A stretch of DNA of 64,000 nucleotides from positions 96,872-160,871 of the forward strand of contig UQVO01000002.1 of NCBI GenBank assembly GCA_900544575.1, read 5' to 3'. The notes beneath the pieces were generated by a model, which had not been told where the DNA came from, did not search any database, and saw only the letters and a program-made list of their open reading frames with translations. A program made the translations under genes and the position numbers. This document shows, one piece after another, positions 24,473 through 33,534 of the stretch. The first letter of the stretch is position 1; every line of letters starts with the position of its first letter. The DNA is from an uncultured Eubacteriales bacterium. GTDB lineage: Bacteria; Bacillota; Clostridia; Christensenellales; CAG-917.

Positions 24473-25337
24473 AGACAATCACCTTTCCGTTTTCGATTTC
24501 TATGTCGTAAATCGCCGCGCGCTCCATACCGCAGCAGCAATTGTTTTCGTGATAAACAATTCTGTATCTGCCGTCGAAGTCCCTGAACACCATAGCGTGC
24601 CCGCTGTCTTTATGCGGCAGGCGAAGCAATTCGTGTCTGTATTTGCCGCCGAGCATACCGTTCAGCGGATAGACGACGCCTACGGCATAACCGTCCGCGT
24701 CAGCCGCGTCCCAGCTTGACCAAAGCATAAACTCCACTCCGTTAATATTGCACACAAAGGGTGCGTCGACGACGTAAATCGGCTTCGGGGACTTGTTCCA
24801 CGCAGGGTTTTTCGCCCAACCGGACTCGCTTGCCCTGAACAGCACTTCGGCGTCGCCTGTCGGCTCGGCAAGGTCGTCGGAGAGCCGCACGCAGCACATT
24901 TCGCCGTCGTCGGTCTGAAGCCATTCGTGCGAAAAAATGGCGTACGGTTTTCCGTCCTCGATGTAGAGGGTTGCGTCCAGCGCATACCAATTGTCGGGCG
25001 CAAGCGGTTTGCTGTGCACCCTGAACGGACCTGTCAGGCTGTCGGATACGAGTATCTGCGACGTGCGCACCCGCCCTTTCGCGCTGAACGTCCCGAATAG
25101 GTAGTATTTGCCGCGGTATCCGTGCACTTCGGGCGCCCAGAAATCGTCCGTCGCCCAGAAGTCCGCGCCCGCTTCGAATACGGGAACGGGGTCAGACCAG
25201 TTTTGCAAATCCTCCGAAACGTAAACGCAGAAGCCGCGTTTTAGTGGAGAGGGAGATGACGAATACATATAATACTTCCCCGTCCCCGCGTCTGCGACTA
25301 TATACGGGTCGCGGATGTGTATGTCCTGCAATCTCAT
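24447..25337 (-). CDS. Glycoside hydrolase family 43, cytoplasmic
   Basis: 296 residues, no signal peptide. Five-bladed propeller motifs: RDPYIVADAGTGKYYMY with catalytic Asp at 10, DFWAPEVHGYRGKYYLFGTF, ALDATLYIEDGKPY (second Asp) and HKDSGHAMVFRDFDG. Where many GH43 enzymes have an E-G/A-P block with the acid Glu, this has VDAPFV, so the general acid is uncertain. Members cleave arabinose or xylose from oligosaccharides. Being cytoplasmic, it would act on imported fragments. Its ATG overlaps the GH36 stop (ATGA). Confidence 0.85.
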   Translation of the reverse strand: MRLQDIHIRDPYIVADAGTGKYYMYSSSPSPLKRGFCVYVSEDLQNWSDPVPVFEAGADFWATDDFWAPEVHGYRGKYYLFGTFSAKGRVRTSQILVSDSLTGPFRVHSKPLAPDNWYALDATLYIEDGKPYAIFSHEWLQTDDGEMCCVRLSDDLAEPTGDAEVLFRASESGWAKNPAWNKSPKPIYVVDAPFVCNINGVEFMLWSSWDAADADGYAVGVVYPLNGMLGGKYRHELLRLPHKDSGHAMVFRDFDGRYRIVYHENNCCCGMERAAIYDIEIENGKVIVYEKNQKVD

Positions 25338-27514
25338 TCCACTTCCTCCAAGGTGACGAGACGCGACTCGAATTCGCCGAGCACGTCGGACAGATTGACG
25401 CCGACTTTCATGTAATAATCCCCGCTGTACACCTTATTGTCCAGGCTGTTGACGTAATTTGCCCAGGGGTTCAATCCGCGCAGCCTGACGAACCTCCGCG
25501 CACGCGGCTTTTTCAGCAGATTTACGAAAAGGAAGAGCGCCTTCGACTTCTGCTTGTCGACCATATCGATTGCAAACGCCTTGCCGTCGAAAGGAGATAT
25601 CAGCCTGTACAAATCGCCGTCCAGAACAACGTCGTCGTGGAACTTTTTGTAGATTGCGGTCACGGCGTTCACTTCCGCCACTTCCTCCGCACTCATTTTG
25701 CGCGGGTCGAGCTCGAAGCCGTAGGACCCGAAGAGTGCGATTTCCGCCTTTGTGCGGTAGCAGGTGACGGGATTGTCGTTGATATGCGCCCCCATCACGC
25801 AAGGCGGATACGCGAACGATGTGCCGTACTGTATAAACAGCCTTTGGACGGGGTCGTTTTCGTCGCTGGTCCATATTTCCGGAAAATAAAACAGCGTACC
25901 CAGGTCAAACCTGCCTCCCCCGCTCGCGCATCCCTGGAAATGGATATCCGGAAAACGCTTCGTCAGCATATCGGCAAGTCGGTAATAGCCGAGAGTGTTG
26001 CGGTAATAAAACTCATCCTGATGTGCCGGGTCAAGGCTCGGAGAAAAATAGTCCTCCAACGTGCGGTTGTGGTCCCATTTCACATAATCGATTTCGTATT
26101 TTCCCAGCACTTCTTCAAGCTGTGCGTAGACCGCGTCCACGACTTCGGGATTGGCAAAATCCAGCATCACCTGGTGTCTGGAAAGCCACGGGTCGGAAGC
26201 GACGTCCACCGCAGCGTATTCGGGATGGGCGCGCAGCAGGTCGGAGTCGAAATTCGCCATCTCCGGTTCTATCCATATCCCGAATTTCATTCCGTTTTTG
26301 CGGCACTCCTCCGCCACCCTTGCAATGTCTATCTTCTTTTCGTTCACGTGCCAGTCGCCGAGCGAACGGAAATCGTCGTCACGCTTTCCGAACCATCCGT
26401 CGTCAAGCACGAACAGTTCGACCCCAGTTTTCTTTGCCGCCGCGATGAGAGCAAGCGTCTTTTCCGTGTCGAAGTCCATATAGCAGCCTTCCCACGAATT
26501 GAGAAGCACGGAACGGTATGCCGCGGGATTGTTGTCTTTTATGATATTGCGGCGGATGAGGTCGTGCATCTGACGGCTTATGCCCTCGAAGCCGCGTCCG
26601 CTGTACATTATCAGCCCTTCCGGAAAGCGGAAGGTTTCACCCGCCTTCACTTCGTACCCGAAATGCGTGTCGTCTATGCCCATAGTCAGACGCGTGACGC
26701 CGACTTTGCTTACGTTTGCTTCGCTTTTGAAAGAACCGGAATAAAGGAAGGATACGGCATACACTTCGCCGTTCGTTTCGGTCGCCTCTTTGTCTGCAAG
26801 CATGACGAACGGATTGTGCTCGTGCGAACTTCTGCCCGAAGATGCCGCAACGACTTTCGTCCCCTCCGTGAGCGCCTCTCTGCGGAATTGCCGCTCGAAA
26901 AGCCACTCGCCGGGGAAATGAATTATGTCGTAGTCCGCCCGCGGAAAATCCTGGGTTACGCTCATGGCACGTTCCAGCCGAAGCGCCTTTTCCGTCTTGT
27001 TGACGAATTCGGTGTTGCGGATGACTGCGTTGTATTCGGGCATTACGGAAAGAGAAAGCACCACCTCGACGTCTTTTGTGAAATCGCACATTATGATTTC
27101 AAGAGTTTCCGCTTCGTTTTCGCTGTCACGCACGAAAGGCATCTCCTCAGACGAGGGTTTTCCGCGGTATATGCGGTGCGAAACGTAACGGAAATCCAGC
27201 TTGTTGTTGCGCGCGCCGTTTATGTCCGCAGCCGACGGACGCACGTCTGCCGCACGGCTGGACGGAAACACCATCGGTGACGCGTTGAGATAAAGGTCCC
27301 GATACTCCTTTTCCTTTCCGTCCGTATGACAGTAATAATGCGAAAACCAATCGTGTCCGCCGATAGGATTAATCTGCTCGACGTCAATGTCCTCCACATA
27401 CGCGCCGAAATACGGATTGAGAAGCATTCCGCTGGGGTGTATCTGCACGTAATAAGAGAAGCGCCCGTTGGTCAAATGGAACAAATTTCTCCCTGCCAAA
27501 AATACAACTGACAT
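25334..27514 (-). CDS. Alpha-galactosidase, GH36
   Basis: 726 residues, the full length of RafA/AgaN-type enzymes. Seen: FVLDDGWFGKRDDDFRSLGDW (369-388), FGIWIEPEM, YVKWDHNR with nucleophile Asp 481, FQGCASGGGRFD and WTSDENDP with acid/base Asp 551. No signal peptide, so it should hydrolyse imported alpha-galactosides in the cytoplasm; alpha-N-acetylgalactosaminidase activity cannot be excluded. AAAGGA precedes the ATG. It follows a perfect 13-base-pair hairpin. Confidence 0.93.
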   Translation of the reverse strand: MSVVFLAGRNLFHLTNGRFSYYVQIHPSGMLLNPYFGAYVEDIDVEQINPIGGHDWFSHYYCHTDGKEKEYRDLYLNASPMVFPSSRAADVRPSAADINGARNNKLDFRYVSHRIYRGKPSSEEMPFVRDSENEAETLEIIMCDFTKDVEVVLSLSVMPEYNAVIRNTEFVNKTEKALRLERAMSVTQDFPRADYDIIHFPGEWLFERQFRREALTEGTKVVAASSGRSSHEHNPFVMLADKEATETNGEVYAVSFLYSGSFKSEANVSKVGVTRLTMGIDDTHFGYEVKAGETFRFPEGLIMYSGRGFEGISRQMHDLIRRNIIKDNNPAAYRSVLLNSWEGCYMDFDTEKTLALIAAAKKTGVELFVLDDGWFGKRDDDFRSLGDWHVNEKKIDIARVAEECRKNGMKFGIWIEPEMANFDSDLLRAHPEYAAVDVASDPWLSRHQVMLDFANPEVVDAVYAQLEEVLGKYEIDYVKWDHNRTLEDYFSPSLDPAHQDEFYYRNTLGYYRLADMLTKRFPDIHFQGCASGGGRFDLGTLFYFPEIWTSDENDPVQRLFIQYGTSFAYPPCVMGAHINDNPVTCYRTKAEIALFGSYGFELDPRKMSAEEVAEVNAVTAIYKKFHDDVVLDGDLYRLISPFDGKAFAIDMVDKQKSKALFLFVNLLKKPRARRFVRLRGLNPWANYVNSLDNKVYSGDYYMKVGVNLSDVLGEFESRLVTLEEVE

Positions 27515-27537
27515 ATAATCCTTTTACCCTTCCCTGA

Positions 27538-27566
27538 TTTCGGGGAGGAAAGGTTCCTCCCCGAAA
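27538..27566 (-). other. Perfect 13-base-pair intercistronic hairpin
   Basis: Arms 27538-27550 (TTTCGGGGAGGAA) and 27554-27566 (TTCCTCCCCGAAA), three-base loop, between the Big_2 lipoprotein and GH36. No T-run follows on the minus strand, so it is likely an mRNA stabiliser or processing site rather than a full terminator. Confidence 0.65.
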
Positions 27567-27606
27567 CTCGTGTTTTAATGTGTTGTTTTGATAAATAAAC
27601 CGCTTG

Positions 27607-29313
27607 TTATGCAATCACAAGATTGCTGATTGTGCAATCGAGTCCGTCACTCATAAAGCTGAGGTATGACCTGCCCGTATAACCGTCATTGTTCCAGTTC
27701 CATGTACCTTCGAACAGAACATTGCCTTCGGAATCCTCGACTTTGAGAGAATTGTCCTGTCCCGTGGGCGTCATAAAACGAACGACCGTAATACGATAAG
27801 TTTCGCCGACCTCCAACCTTGCGGCAGAACCGTCAACCGAATATTCCTTTCTGTCGCCTGCGGGCATATCGCCGTTGGAATTCCATCCTGCCCAACCTGC
27901 AACCGTCTGACCTATTAACAGCGACCTTGCCTCCGCAAACGTTTCGTCATATCTGTTCATCGTTACAGAAAGCACGGCGCCGGGTTCTATCGGATACTCG
28001 TCGATAGTCAAATCGAAGGTGATTGTGGCGTCCTCGTCGGCAGGCAGCAACACTTTCGCGCCGATGCTCTTTGCCGCGTGGTCTTTGGGATTTGCAGGCG
28101 CCGAACCGTCGGCTGCGCCCGTAAACTTGATTGTGCCGTCATCGCCGATGACTACTTTGTCGGAAGTTGCATAGAAATCGGAATCGTCCGCTTCCGCAAG
28201 ATACGCTTCGACGCCTTCCTGCCCGTAAGTCACTGCCATCGCGCTGAATTCCGCGGTGCAGCTGCCGAGGTTGAGCACGGGAAGAGTGTTCACGTCGGTA
28301 AACCCGTCGATTCCGTTTTCGTAGTAATAGAGTTCGTCGTTGATGAACGCATAGAATTCGTTGCCTGCTCGCACGGTGGTCAGCTTGACGTTTGCGAAAT
28401 CGATTGCGCCGAGATTATGCTGATTCCAGACCTGTGAGCGGTCGGTGACATTGCCCCATTCCACGTTGCCCTCAGCGTCGATGACCATTGTGACGGTCTT
28501 GCGCGCGTTGAAATCGGGCCCCGGAGAGAGCATCAGGCCGTAATACTTCTCGCCGTTGTAGTGAGAAATTCCGATTCTGGACCAGGTATCGGTACCGGCA
28601 GGCTCGGTCAAAACAACGGTTGCGCTTGCAACGTAATACTGCGAGGCCTCGCCGTTGAACACGGCAAACGAATTCTGGTTGCCGCTAATCACCGCATCGT
28701 CCTGATAAAGCCCGCTCATATCGAACTTGTCAGCATTGATTGCGGTGTTGATGACGGTGTCTTTGACCGTGACGGTGATGCTGTCGGTGGCATTGCCGCA
28801 GGCAGCGGTTATGACTGCGGTGCCCGCGCCGACGCCCGTCACCACACCGTCCGCATTTACGGTTGCGACGTCCTCATCAGAAGACGACCACTCTATCGTC
28901 GCATCCGCGGGATTGCGGGACGCCGTGAGTTGTACGGTTTTTGTGATATACACGACGGCATTCGTATCGTCGCTTATGTCCACCGTGTATGCTCTGACCG
29001 TAATTTCGATGCTGTCCTTCACTTCGCTGCCGACGCTGACGCTAATCGTCGCGGTGCCCGCGCTGACGCCTGTCACAAGCCCGTTTTCGGAGACCGTAGC
29101 GACCGCCGTGTCGGAAGACGCCCAAACCACTTCGGTGGATTCGGGGGTCTTGTTCGCCGAAAGTTGCAGCGTCTGCCCTTCGTACACTTCCGTGACGCTC
29201 TTGTCCGCGATTGACACCGTCACCGACGGAGTGTCATTGTCGCAGGCAGCAAATACGAGCATCGACAGCATCGCGACCAGGACAAGCACTGCCACTAATG
29301 CCTTTTTTCTCAT
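27607..29313 (-). CDS. Lipoprotein with two Big_2 Ig-like domains and a beta-rich C-terminal region
   Basis: 568 residues. Lipobox VFAAC, then two bacterial Ig-like (Big_2) domains at about 30-105 and 105-185 (VVWASSDTAVATVSENGLVTGVSAGTATI and IEWSSSDEDVATVNADGVVTGVGAGTAVI). The remaining 380 residues are rich in beta-type sequence and aromatic residues, with no catalytic motif I recognise; they may be jelly-roll glycan-binding modules. A paralogue lies immediately upstream. Position inside the glycan operon suggests a surface binding or spacer protein (inference). GGAGGT precedes ATG 29313. Confidence 0.8.
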   Translation of the reverse strand: MRKKALVAVLVLVAMLSMLVFAACDNDTPSVTVSIADKSVTEVYEGQTLQLSANKTPESTEVVWASSDTAVATVSENGLVTGVSAGTATISVSVGSEVKDSIEITVRAYTVDISDDTNAVVYITKTVQLTASRNPADATIEWSSSDEDVATVNADGVVTGVGAGTAVITAACGNATDSITVTVKDTVINTAINADKFDMSGLYQDDAVISGNQNSFAVFNGEASQYYVASATVVLTEPAGTDTWSRIGISHYNGEKYYGLMLSPGPDFNARKTVTMVIDAEGNVEWGNVTDRSQVWNQHNLGAIDFANVKLTTVRAGNEFYAFINDELYYYENGIDGFTDVNTLPVLNLGSCTAEFSAMAVTYGQEGVEAYLAEADDSDFYATSDKVVIGDDGTIKFTGAADGSAPANPKDHAAKSIGAKVLLPADEDATITFDLTIDEYPIEPGAVLSVTMNRYDETFAEARSLLIGQTVAGWAGWNSNGDMPAGDRKEYSVDGSAARLEVGETYRITVVRFMTPTGQDNSLKVEDSEGNVLFEGTWNWNNDGYTGRSYLSFMSDGLDCTISNLVIA

Positions 29314-29341
29314 AAAGTACCTCCTCAAATATGCTTTTTAT

Positions 29342-31168
29342 TTACAGATTCGAACTAATCTGCAAATTCGTGATTTGTCCGGACGCATATTCGCCCGCAA
29401 GCCACAGAGTGTACGCGCCTGTGTACCTGCTTGTCATTTCCGCCCACTGGTTGTTCAGTTTGTCGAACACGACTTCGTTGCCGTCGATGTACATCCTGAA
29501 CGTCGCAATGTTGTCTTCGATGGTCCTGGTGACCTTGATGTGATGTGAACCGCCGGGGTTTTCGACGGGCGCGGTGCTTTCCAGCCAGTAGTACGGAGCG
29601 GAGGGGCTGTCAAATGTCACCTGGTAATTCCAGCTGTACATACCGGCAATTCCCTGTGCCCCATCCTGATTCGCGGATGTGCCGAAAATAAACGTTTCGA
29701 CGGTATCAGCGGATTCGTAGCGTGAGAGATTGAGTGAAAGTCCCGTGAAAGCGGCGTTGTGTGCGGGATTGCAGGACATATTGTTGATGTCGAACTCCAC
29801 CTCGAAGTCACCCACGAGCATAGCGGTGTCGCCTATGCTCTTTGCTTTGTTGTCCTTGCATTGCACATTGTTGGTTCTGAACGTATATGTGCCGTCCGTG
29901 ATGTCGACTATTTCACTGTTGGAAGCATACAGAAGCTGCGTGAAAACCGGTTGTTCGAGCATCGTATCGATTGCGGCGTCGTCTGTCACAACGGAATATC
30001 CGGTGACTTCCGCACACACGTCTACTGCCACGAAAATCGGCATTGTAGCTATGCCGTCATAGACGGTGCTCTTGTCAACGTACATCAGCACGTCATTCAC
30101 GAGATAGTAATAAGTGTTTTCGTCGCGAAGCAGACCGAATTTGACTTTTCCGTTCTCCCAGTCGACATTGTCCAACCCGTTTTCGCCCCAAATCTGGGAG
30201 CGGGTGGTGAGTGCGGGCCACGTTTCGTTGGGCAGGTCCTTGACGATGAATTTGTTGTAGGTGTTGCCCTGTCCTTCCACTCTCGGCGAGAACATTCCGT
30301 ATCTGGTGGAAGTGTCGCTGAGTCCGCTGCCTATGCCGACTCCTTGCCAGGCCCACGCGGTAACCTGTTCCGTTATTTCAAAGTAACCTTCCACATAGTA
30401 TCTGGTGTCGCTGACGTTGGAGAGATACAGCGAATGATAACCCGCCTGGCTTTCGTCGATGGAAATCGCCACGTGAGGATTTTCGTCGTCTGCCTGCGTC
30501 GAAATGTCCCAATACGGAGAGCCGAGGTCATTGCGGAAGAAACCTCTCTTCACCTGGAAAATGACGTTGTCGCTGACCGTCGCGTCCATTGCGGACGTGG
30601 CGGTGATGCCCACTTCGCCTTCCTCGATGAAAGTGACGAGGCCGTTTTCGTCGACGGTCGCAACGTCTTCGTTGTCGGACGTCCAGTTGACGATTGCATA
30701 TGCCTCATCCGGGGTCACCGTCGCATTGAGCTGCAAAGTCTGCCCTGCCCACTGCACGGCGTCCACGCTGTCGATGGTGATACTCGTAGGTGTCACGGCC
30801 TGTTCGACGGTGATATCAATCGTCGCCCGGCACAGCGGCTCGATAACAAGCGAAACCGTAATGGTGACTTCGCCCGCTTTGAGACCCGTGACCACTCCTC
30901 TGTCACTCACCGTGGCTATGCTTTCGTCGCTCGACGAATAAGTCACGTCCTTGTTGGTTGTCCCGGTGACGGAGGAGCGCAGCTGAACGGTTGAACCCGC
31001 TCTGATAGTCGTGCTCCCGATTGCCGTAATTCTGATTTCGTAAGGCCCGTCGTATGCCGGAGTACCCGGGGTCTGCTGATTGCCGTCGTCGCAGGCAGCC
31101 AGCACCATACTGAGGCACAACAAAACCGCCATTACGACAATTACTAACGATTTTCTTTTGTTGCCCAT
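29342..31168 (-). CDS. Lipoprotein with two Big_2 Ig-like domains, paralogue of the next gene
   Basis: 608 residues. Lipobox VLAAC, then two Big_2 domains (VTYSSSDESIATVSDRGVVTGLKAGEVTI and IVNWTSDNEDVATVDENGLVTF) and a long beta-rich region with many Trp/Tyr. Its layout and phrases such as the LTTRSQIWGENGLDNVDW segment parallel the neighbour (VTDRSQVWNQHNLGAIDF), showing duplication. No enzyme motif is evident. AAGGAGG precedes the ATG. It lies between the MsmK-type ATPase and the second paralogue. Confidence 0.8.
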   Translation of the reverse strand: MGNKRKSLVIVVMAVLLCLSMVLAACDDGNQQTPGTPAYDGPYEIRITAIGSTTIRAGSTVQLRSSVTGTTNKDVTYSSSDESIATVSDRGVVTGLKAGEVTITVSLVIEPLCRATIDITVEQAVTPTSITIDSVDAVQWAGQTLQLNATVTPDEAYAIVNWTSDNEDVATVDENGLVTFIEEGEVGITATSAMDATVSDNVIFQVKRGFFRNDLGSPYWDISTQADDENPHVAISIDESQAGYHSLYLSNVSDTRYYVEGYFEITEQVTAWAWQGVGIGSGLSDTSTRYGMFSPRVEGQGNTYNKFIVKDLPNETWPALTTRSQIWGENGLDNVDWENGKVKFGLLRDENTYYYLVNDVLMYVDKSTVYDGIATMPIFVAVDVCAEVTGYSVVTDDAAIDTMLEQPVFTQLLYASNSEIVDITDGTYTFRTNNVQCKDNKAKSIGDTAMLVGDFEVEFDINNMSCNPAHNAAFTGLSLNLSRYESADTVETFIFGTSANQDGAQGIAGMYSWNYQVTFDSPSAPYYWLESTAPVENPGGSHHIKVTRTIEDNIATFRMYIDGNEVVFDKLNNQWAEMTSRYTGAYTLWLAGEYASGQITNLQISSNL

Positions 31169-31185
31169 AAGTTATCCTCCTTGAT

Positions 31186-32631
31186 TTATCGGATTGCAAG
31201 TCCGCTCTCGACGTCGAAAACGTGCATTTTGTCGACATCGATAACAACTTTCTTTTCTTCGTCGGCGGTGATGCCCATCTGCGAGGTTTTCACCTGAAAA
31301 TCCGCGCCGAACAAGTCGAAGTGGATGATGTTTTCACTGCCGAGGAGTTCCACCAACGTGGTTTTGCCTTCGAATTCCGGAGAGTGATTCCCCGCGGGCG
31401 CGCCATCCGCAAGGTAGACGTGTTCGGGACGGATGCCCACTTTCACCGCTCCGCCGTCCGCAGCGGATTTGTAATGTTCTTTGATGCGTTCGAGTTCGGC
31501 AATCAGCTCTCCTTTCGCCTTTTCTTTTTCCGCAAGCACATCCGCCTTTTTCCTGAACAGGTTTTTCAGGCCCGCAAAATATGCGGGAAGCGACTTCTTT
31601 TTCTTTTCCTCGACGGTTTTCTTCTCTTCTTTGCGGTAAATTTGCGCGGCGCGCATTTTCGCCATCGTTTCGTCGGAAATCTCGTCCACGTGGTCGATGT
31701 TGTGCTGTATGTCCGCAATCATCTTCTCGTTGAACGCCCTGTATTTCTCCGCAAAATCGTCTGAGGGCTTGATGACGACGCCGTTGCTCAGCACGACGGA
31801 GCCGTCACGGTATTCCGCATCCAGGATGTTCATTGCGGGACTGCCTATAAACGTGGCGACAAACAGATTGTTGGGATGGTCGTATACGTCTATGGCTTTG
31901 CCTACCTGCTGTATGAACCCTTTGTTCATAACGACGATGATGTTCGCCATCGTCATCGCTTCCGTCTGGTCGTGCGTGACGTAAATGGTCGTTGCGCCCA
32001 CTTCCTTATGGATGCGGATGATTTCCGACCTCATCTGAACGCGCAGCTTGGCGTCGAGGTTGGAAAGCGGTTCGTCCATAAGGAATATGTCCGTATCCCT
32101 GACTATCGCGCGTCCCAGCGCGACTCTCTGCATCTGTCCGCCCGACAGTTCTTTGGGTTTTCTGTCCAGAAGTTCTCCCAGGTCGAGTATCTCGGCCGCC
32201 TTATAGACCCTTTCCCGTATCTCGTCTTTCGGAAGTTTGCGTATCTTCAAACCGAAAGCGATGTTGTCGTAAACCGTCATCTGCGGATACAAAGCATAGC
32301 TTTGGAAGACCATTGCTATGTTGCGGTCCTTGCTTTGCAGAAAATTGCTGTACGTCTTGTTGATGTACAATGCGCCGCCGGATATGTCTTCCAGCCCCGC
32401 TATCATACGCAAAGTGGTGCTCTTTCCGCATCCGCTCGGCCCGACCAGCGCGACAAAGTCGTGCTTGTCCACTTTCAGGTTGAAGTCATAAACCGCGTGC
32501 ACGCCGTTCGGATAAACTTTGTTGACGTTTTGAAGTTCGACAAAGGATGTCAGACTCTCGTCGACGAGCCTGTTGTTGTTTTCCTTCAAATAATGTCTGG
32601 CTTCCTTTTTCGTTATCAGATTCTCGCTCAT
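31186..32631 (-). CDS. MsmK/UgpC-type sugar ABC ATPase with a charged insertion
   Basis: 481 residues; typical members have about 370. Walker A GPSGCGKST (64-72), signature LSGGQMQRV (162-170), Walker B DIFLMDEP (181-188) and switch His in VTHDQTEA. The C-terminal TOBE region begins at MNILDAEYRDG, is interrupted at about 297-394 by a Lys/Glu-rich probably helical segment (EEKKTVEEKKKKS, LAEKEKAKGELIAELERIKE), then resumes with VKVGIRPEHVYL. There is also a 28-residue N-terminal extension. It powers the MalF/MalG importer encoded just upstream. Confidence 0.92.
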   Translation of the reverse strand: MSENLITKKEARHYLKENNNRLVDESLTSFVELQNVNKVYPNGVHAVYDFNLKVDKHDFVALVGPSGCGKSTTLRMIAGLEDISGGALYINKTYSNFLQSKDRNIAMVFQSYALYPQMTVYDNIAFGLKIRKLPKDEIRERVYKAAEILDLGELLDRKPKELSGGQMQRVALGRAIVRDTDIFLMDEPLSNLDAKLRVQMRSEIIRIHKEVGATTIYVTHDQTEAMTMANIIVVMNKGFIQQVGKAIDVYDHPNNLFVATFIGSPAMNILDAEYRDGSVVLSNGVVIKPSDDFAEKYRAFNEKMIADIQHNIDHVDEISDETMAKMRAAQIYRKEEKKTVEEKKKKSLPAYFAGLKNLFRKKADVLAEKEKAKGELIAELERIKEHYKSAADGGAVKVGIRPEHVYLADGAPAGNHSPEFEGKTTLVELLGSENIIHFDLFGADFQVKTSQMGITADEEKKVVIDVDKMHVFDVESGLAIR

Positions 32632-32640
32632 AACATTTCC

Positions 32641-33534
32641 TCAGCGTTTTATGCCCGTATTCGCCACGCCTTCGATAATCTTGCTCTGCGCGACCAAATA
32701 GACAATAAAGATGGGTATCATCGCAATGACTGCGCTTGCCAGAGCAAGGGTCATCGACTCGTACGCTTCGCTCTGGTCGGAAATCACTTTCAGACCGTAT
32801 GCGAGCGTCCAGGTGCTTCGCGGCGCGCTGCCCACTATGAGCTGCGCCCACTGCACGTCGTTCCACGCGCTCATAAAGCCGAACAGCCCCTGCACGAACA
32901 GGGCGGATTTTCCGAGCGGCAGCACGATTTTGAGAAAAATTTTCATATTGCTCGCGCCGTCAATCCTTGCGTTTTCCACCAAATCCTTCGGTATGCCTAT
33001 GAAGAACTGCCGAATTAAAAACACCCCGTAAACTCCGCCCAGCGACGGCAGAATCAGCCCCGCCAGGGATTTGTAGGCGTTGAGCAGGTTCATATTGATG
33101 AGCTGCGGCGTCGTGGACACTATGCCGGGAATGGTCATCGTGCATATCAGGAAGTAGAATATCTTGTTGGCGTACTTGAAATCGAGAAAGACGAATGCGT
33201 ACGCGGCAAGCGCGGCTATGACCAGATAAAGCAAAGTGCCGCCGATGGCCACAATCAGCGAATTGAACAGCCAGTTCCATATCGGATACCACTCGTTGGG
33301 CGTCGTGCTGTTGTATTCCGCTTTGGAAAACAGCTCCTTGTAGCCGTCGAAGGTGAAAGCGTCCCAGTTGGAGGGGAAAAACTTTTCGGGATTTGCGAGC
33401 ACGTCGCCGCTAGTCCTGAAAGAGCCCGCCACGCCCCAGACAAGAGGTATTATCATGAGAACGGATATAGCGGCGAGCAATATGAAAGAAACGCTTTTAC
33501 TGACTTTCTTTCCACTGTCTAAACCCTTCAGCAT
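32641..33534 (-). CDS. Carbohydrate ABC permease, MalG type
   Basis: 297 residues, six helices. The EAA loop reads ENARIDGASNMKIFLKIVLP, the contact with the ATPase. The start has AAAGGAGG upstream and overlaps the MalF-type gene by 38 bases. With its partner permease, the binding lipoprotein and the MsmK-type ATPase it forms an oligosaccharide importer. Confidence 0.94.
   Translation of the reverse strand: MLKGLDSGKKVSKSVSFILLAAISVLMIIPLVWGVAGSFRTSGDVLANPEKFFPSNWDAFTFDGYKELFSKAEYNSTTPNEWYPIWNWLFNSLIVAIGGTLLYLVIAALAAYAFVFLDFKYANKIFYFLICTMTIPGIVSTTPQLINMNLLNAYKSLAGLILPSLGGVYGVFLIRQFFIGIPKDLVENARIDGASNMKIFLKIVLPLGKSALFVQGLFGFMSAWNDVQWAQLIVGSAPRSTWTLAYGLKVISDQSEAYESMTLALASAVIAMIPIFIVYLVAQSKIIEGVANTGIKR

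Noticed and set aside
25244..27280. 678-residue open frame antisense to GH36
   Set aside because: The opposite strand carries an intact GH36 with all catalytic motifs; this frame is compositionally odd (many His, Arg, Phe) with no start signal.
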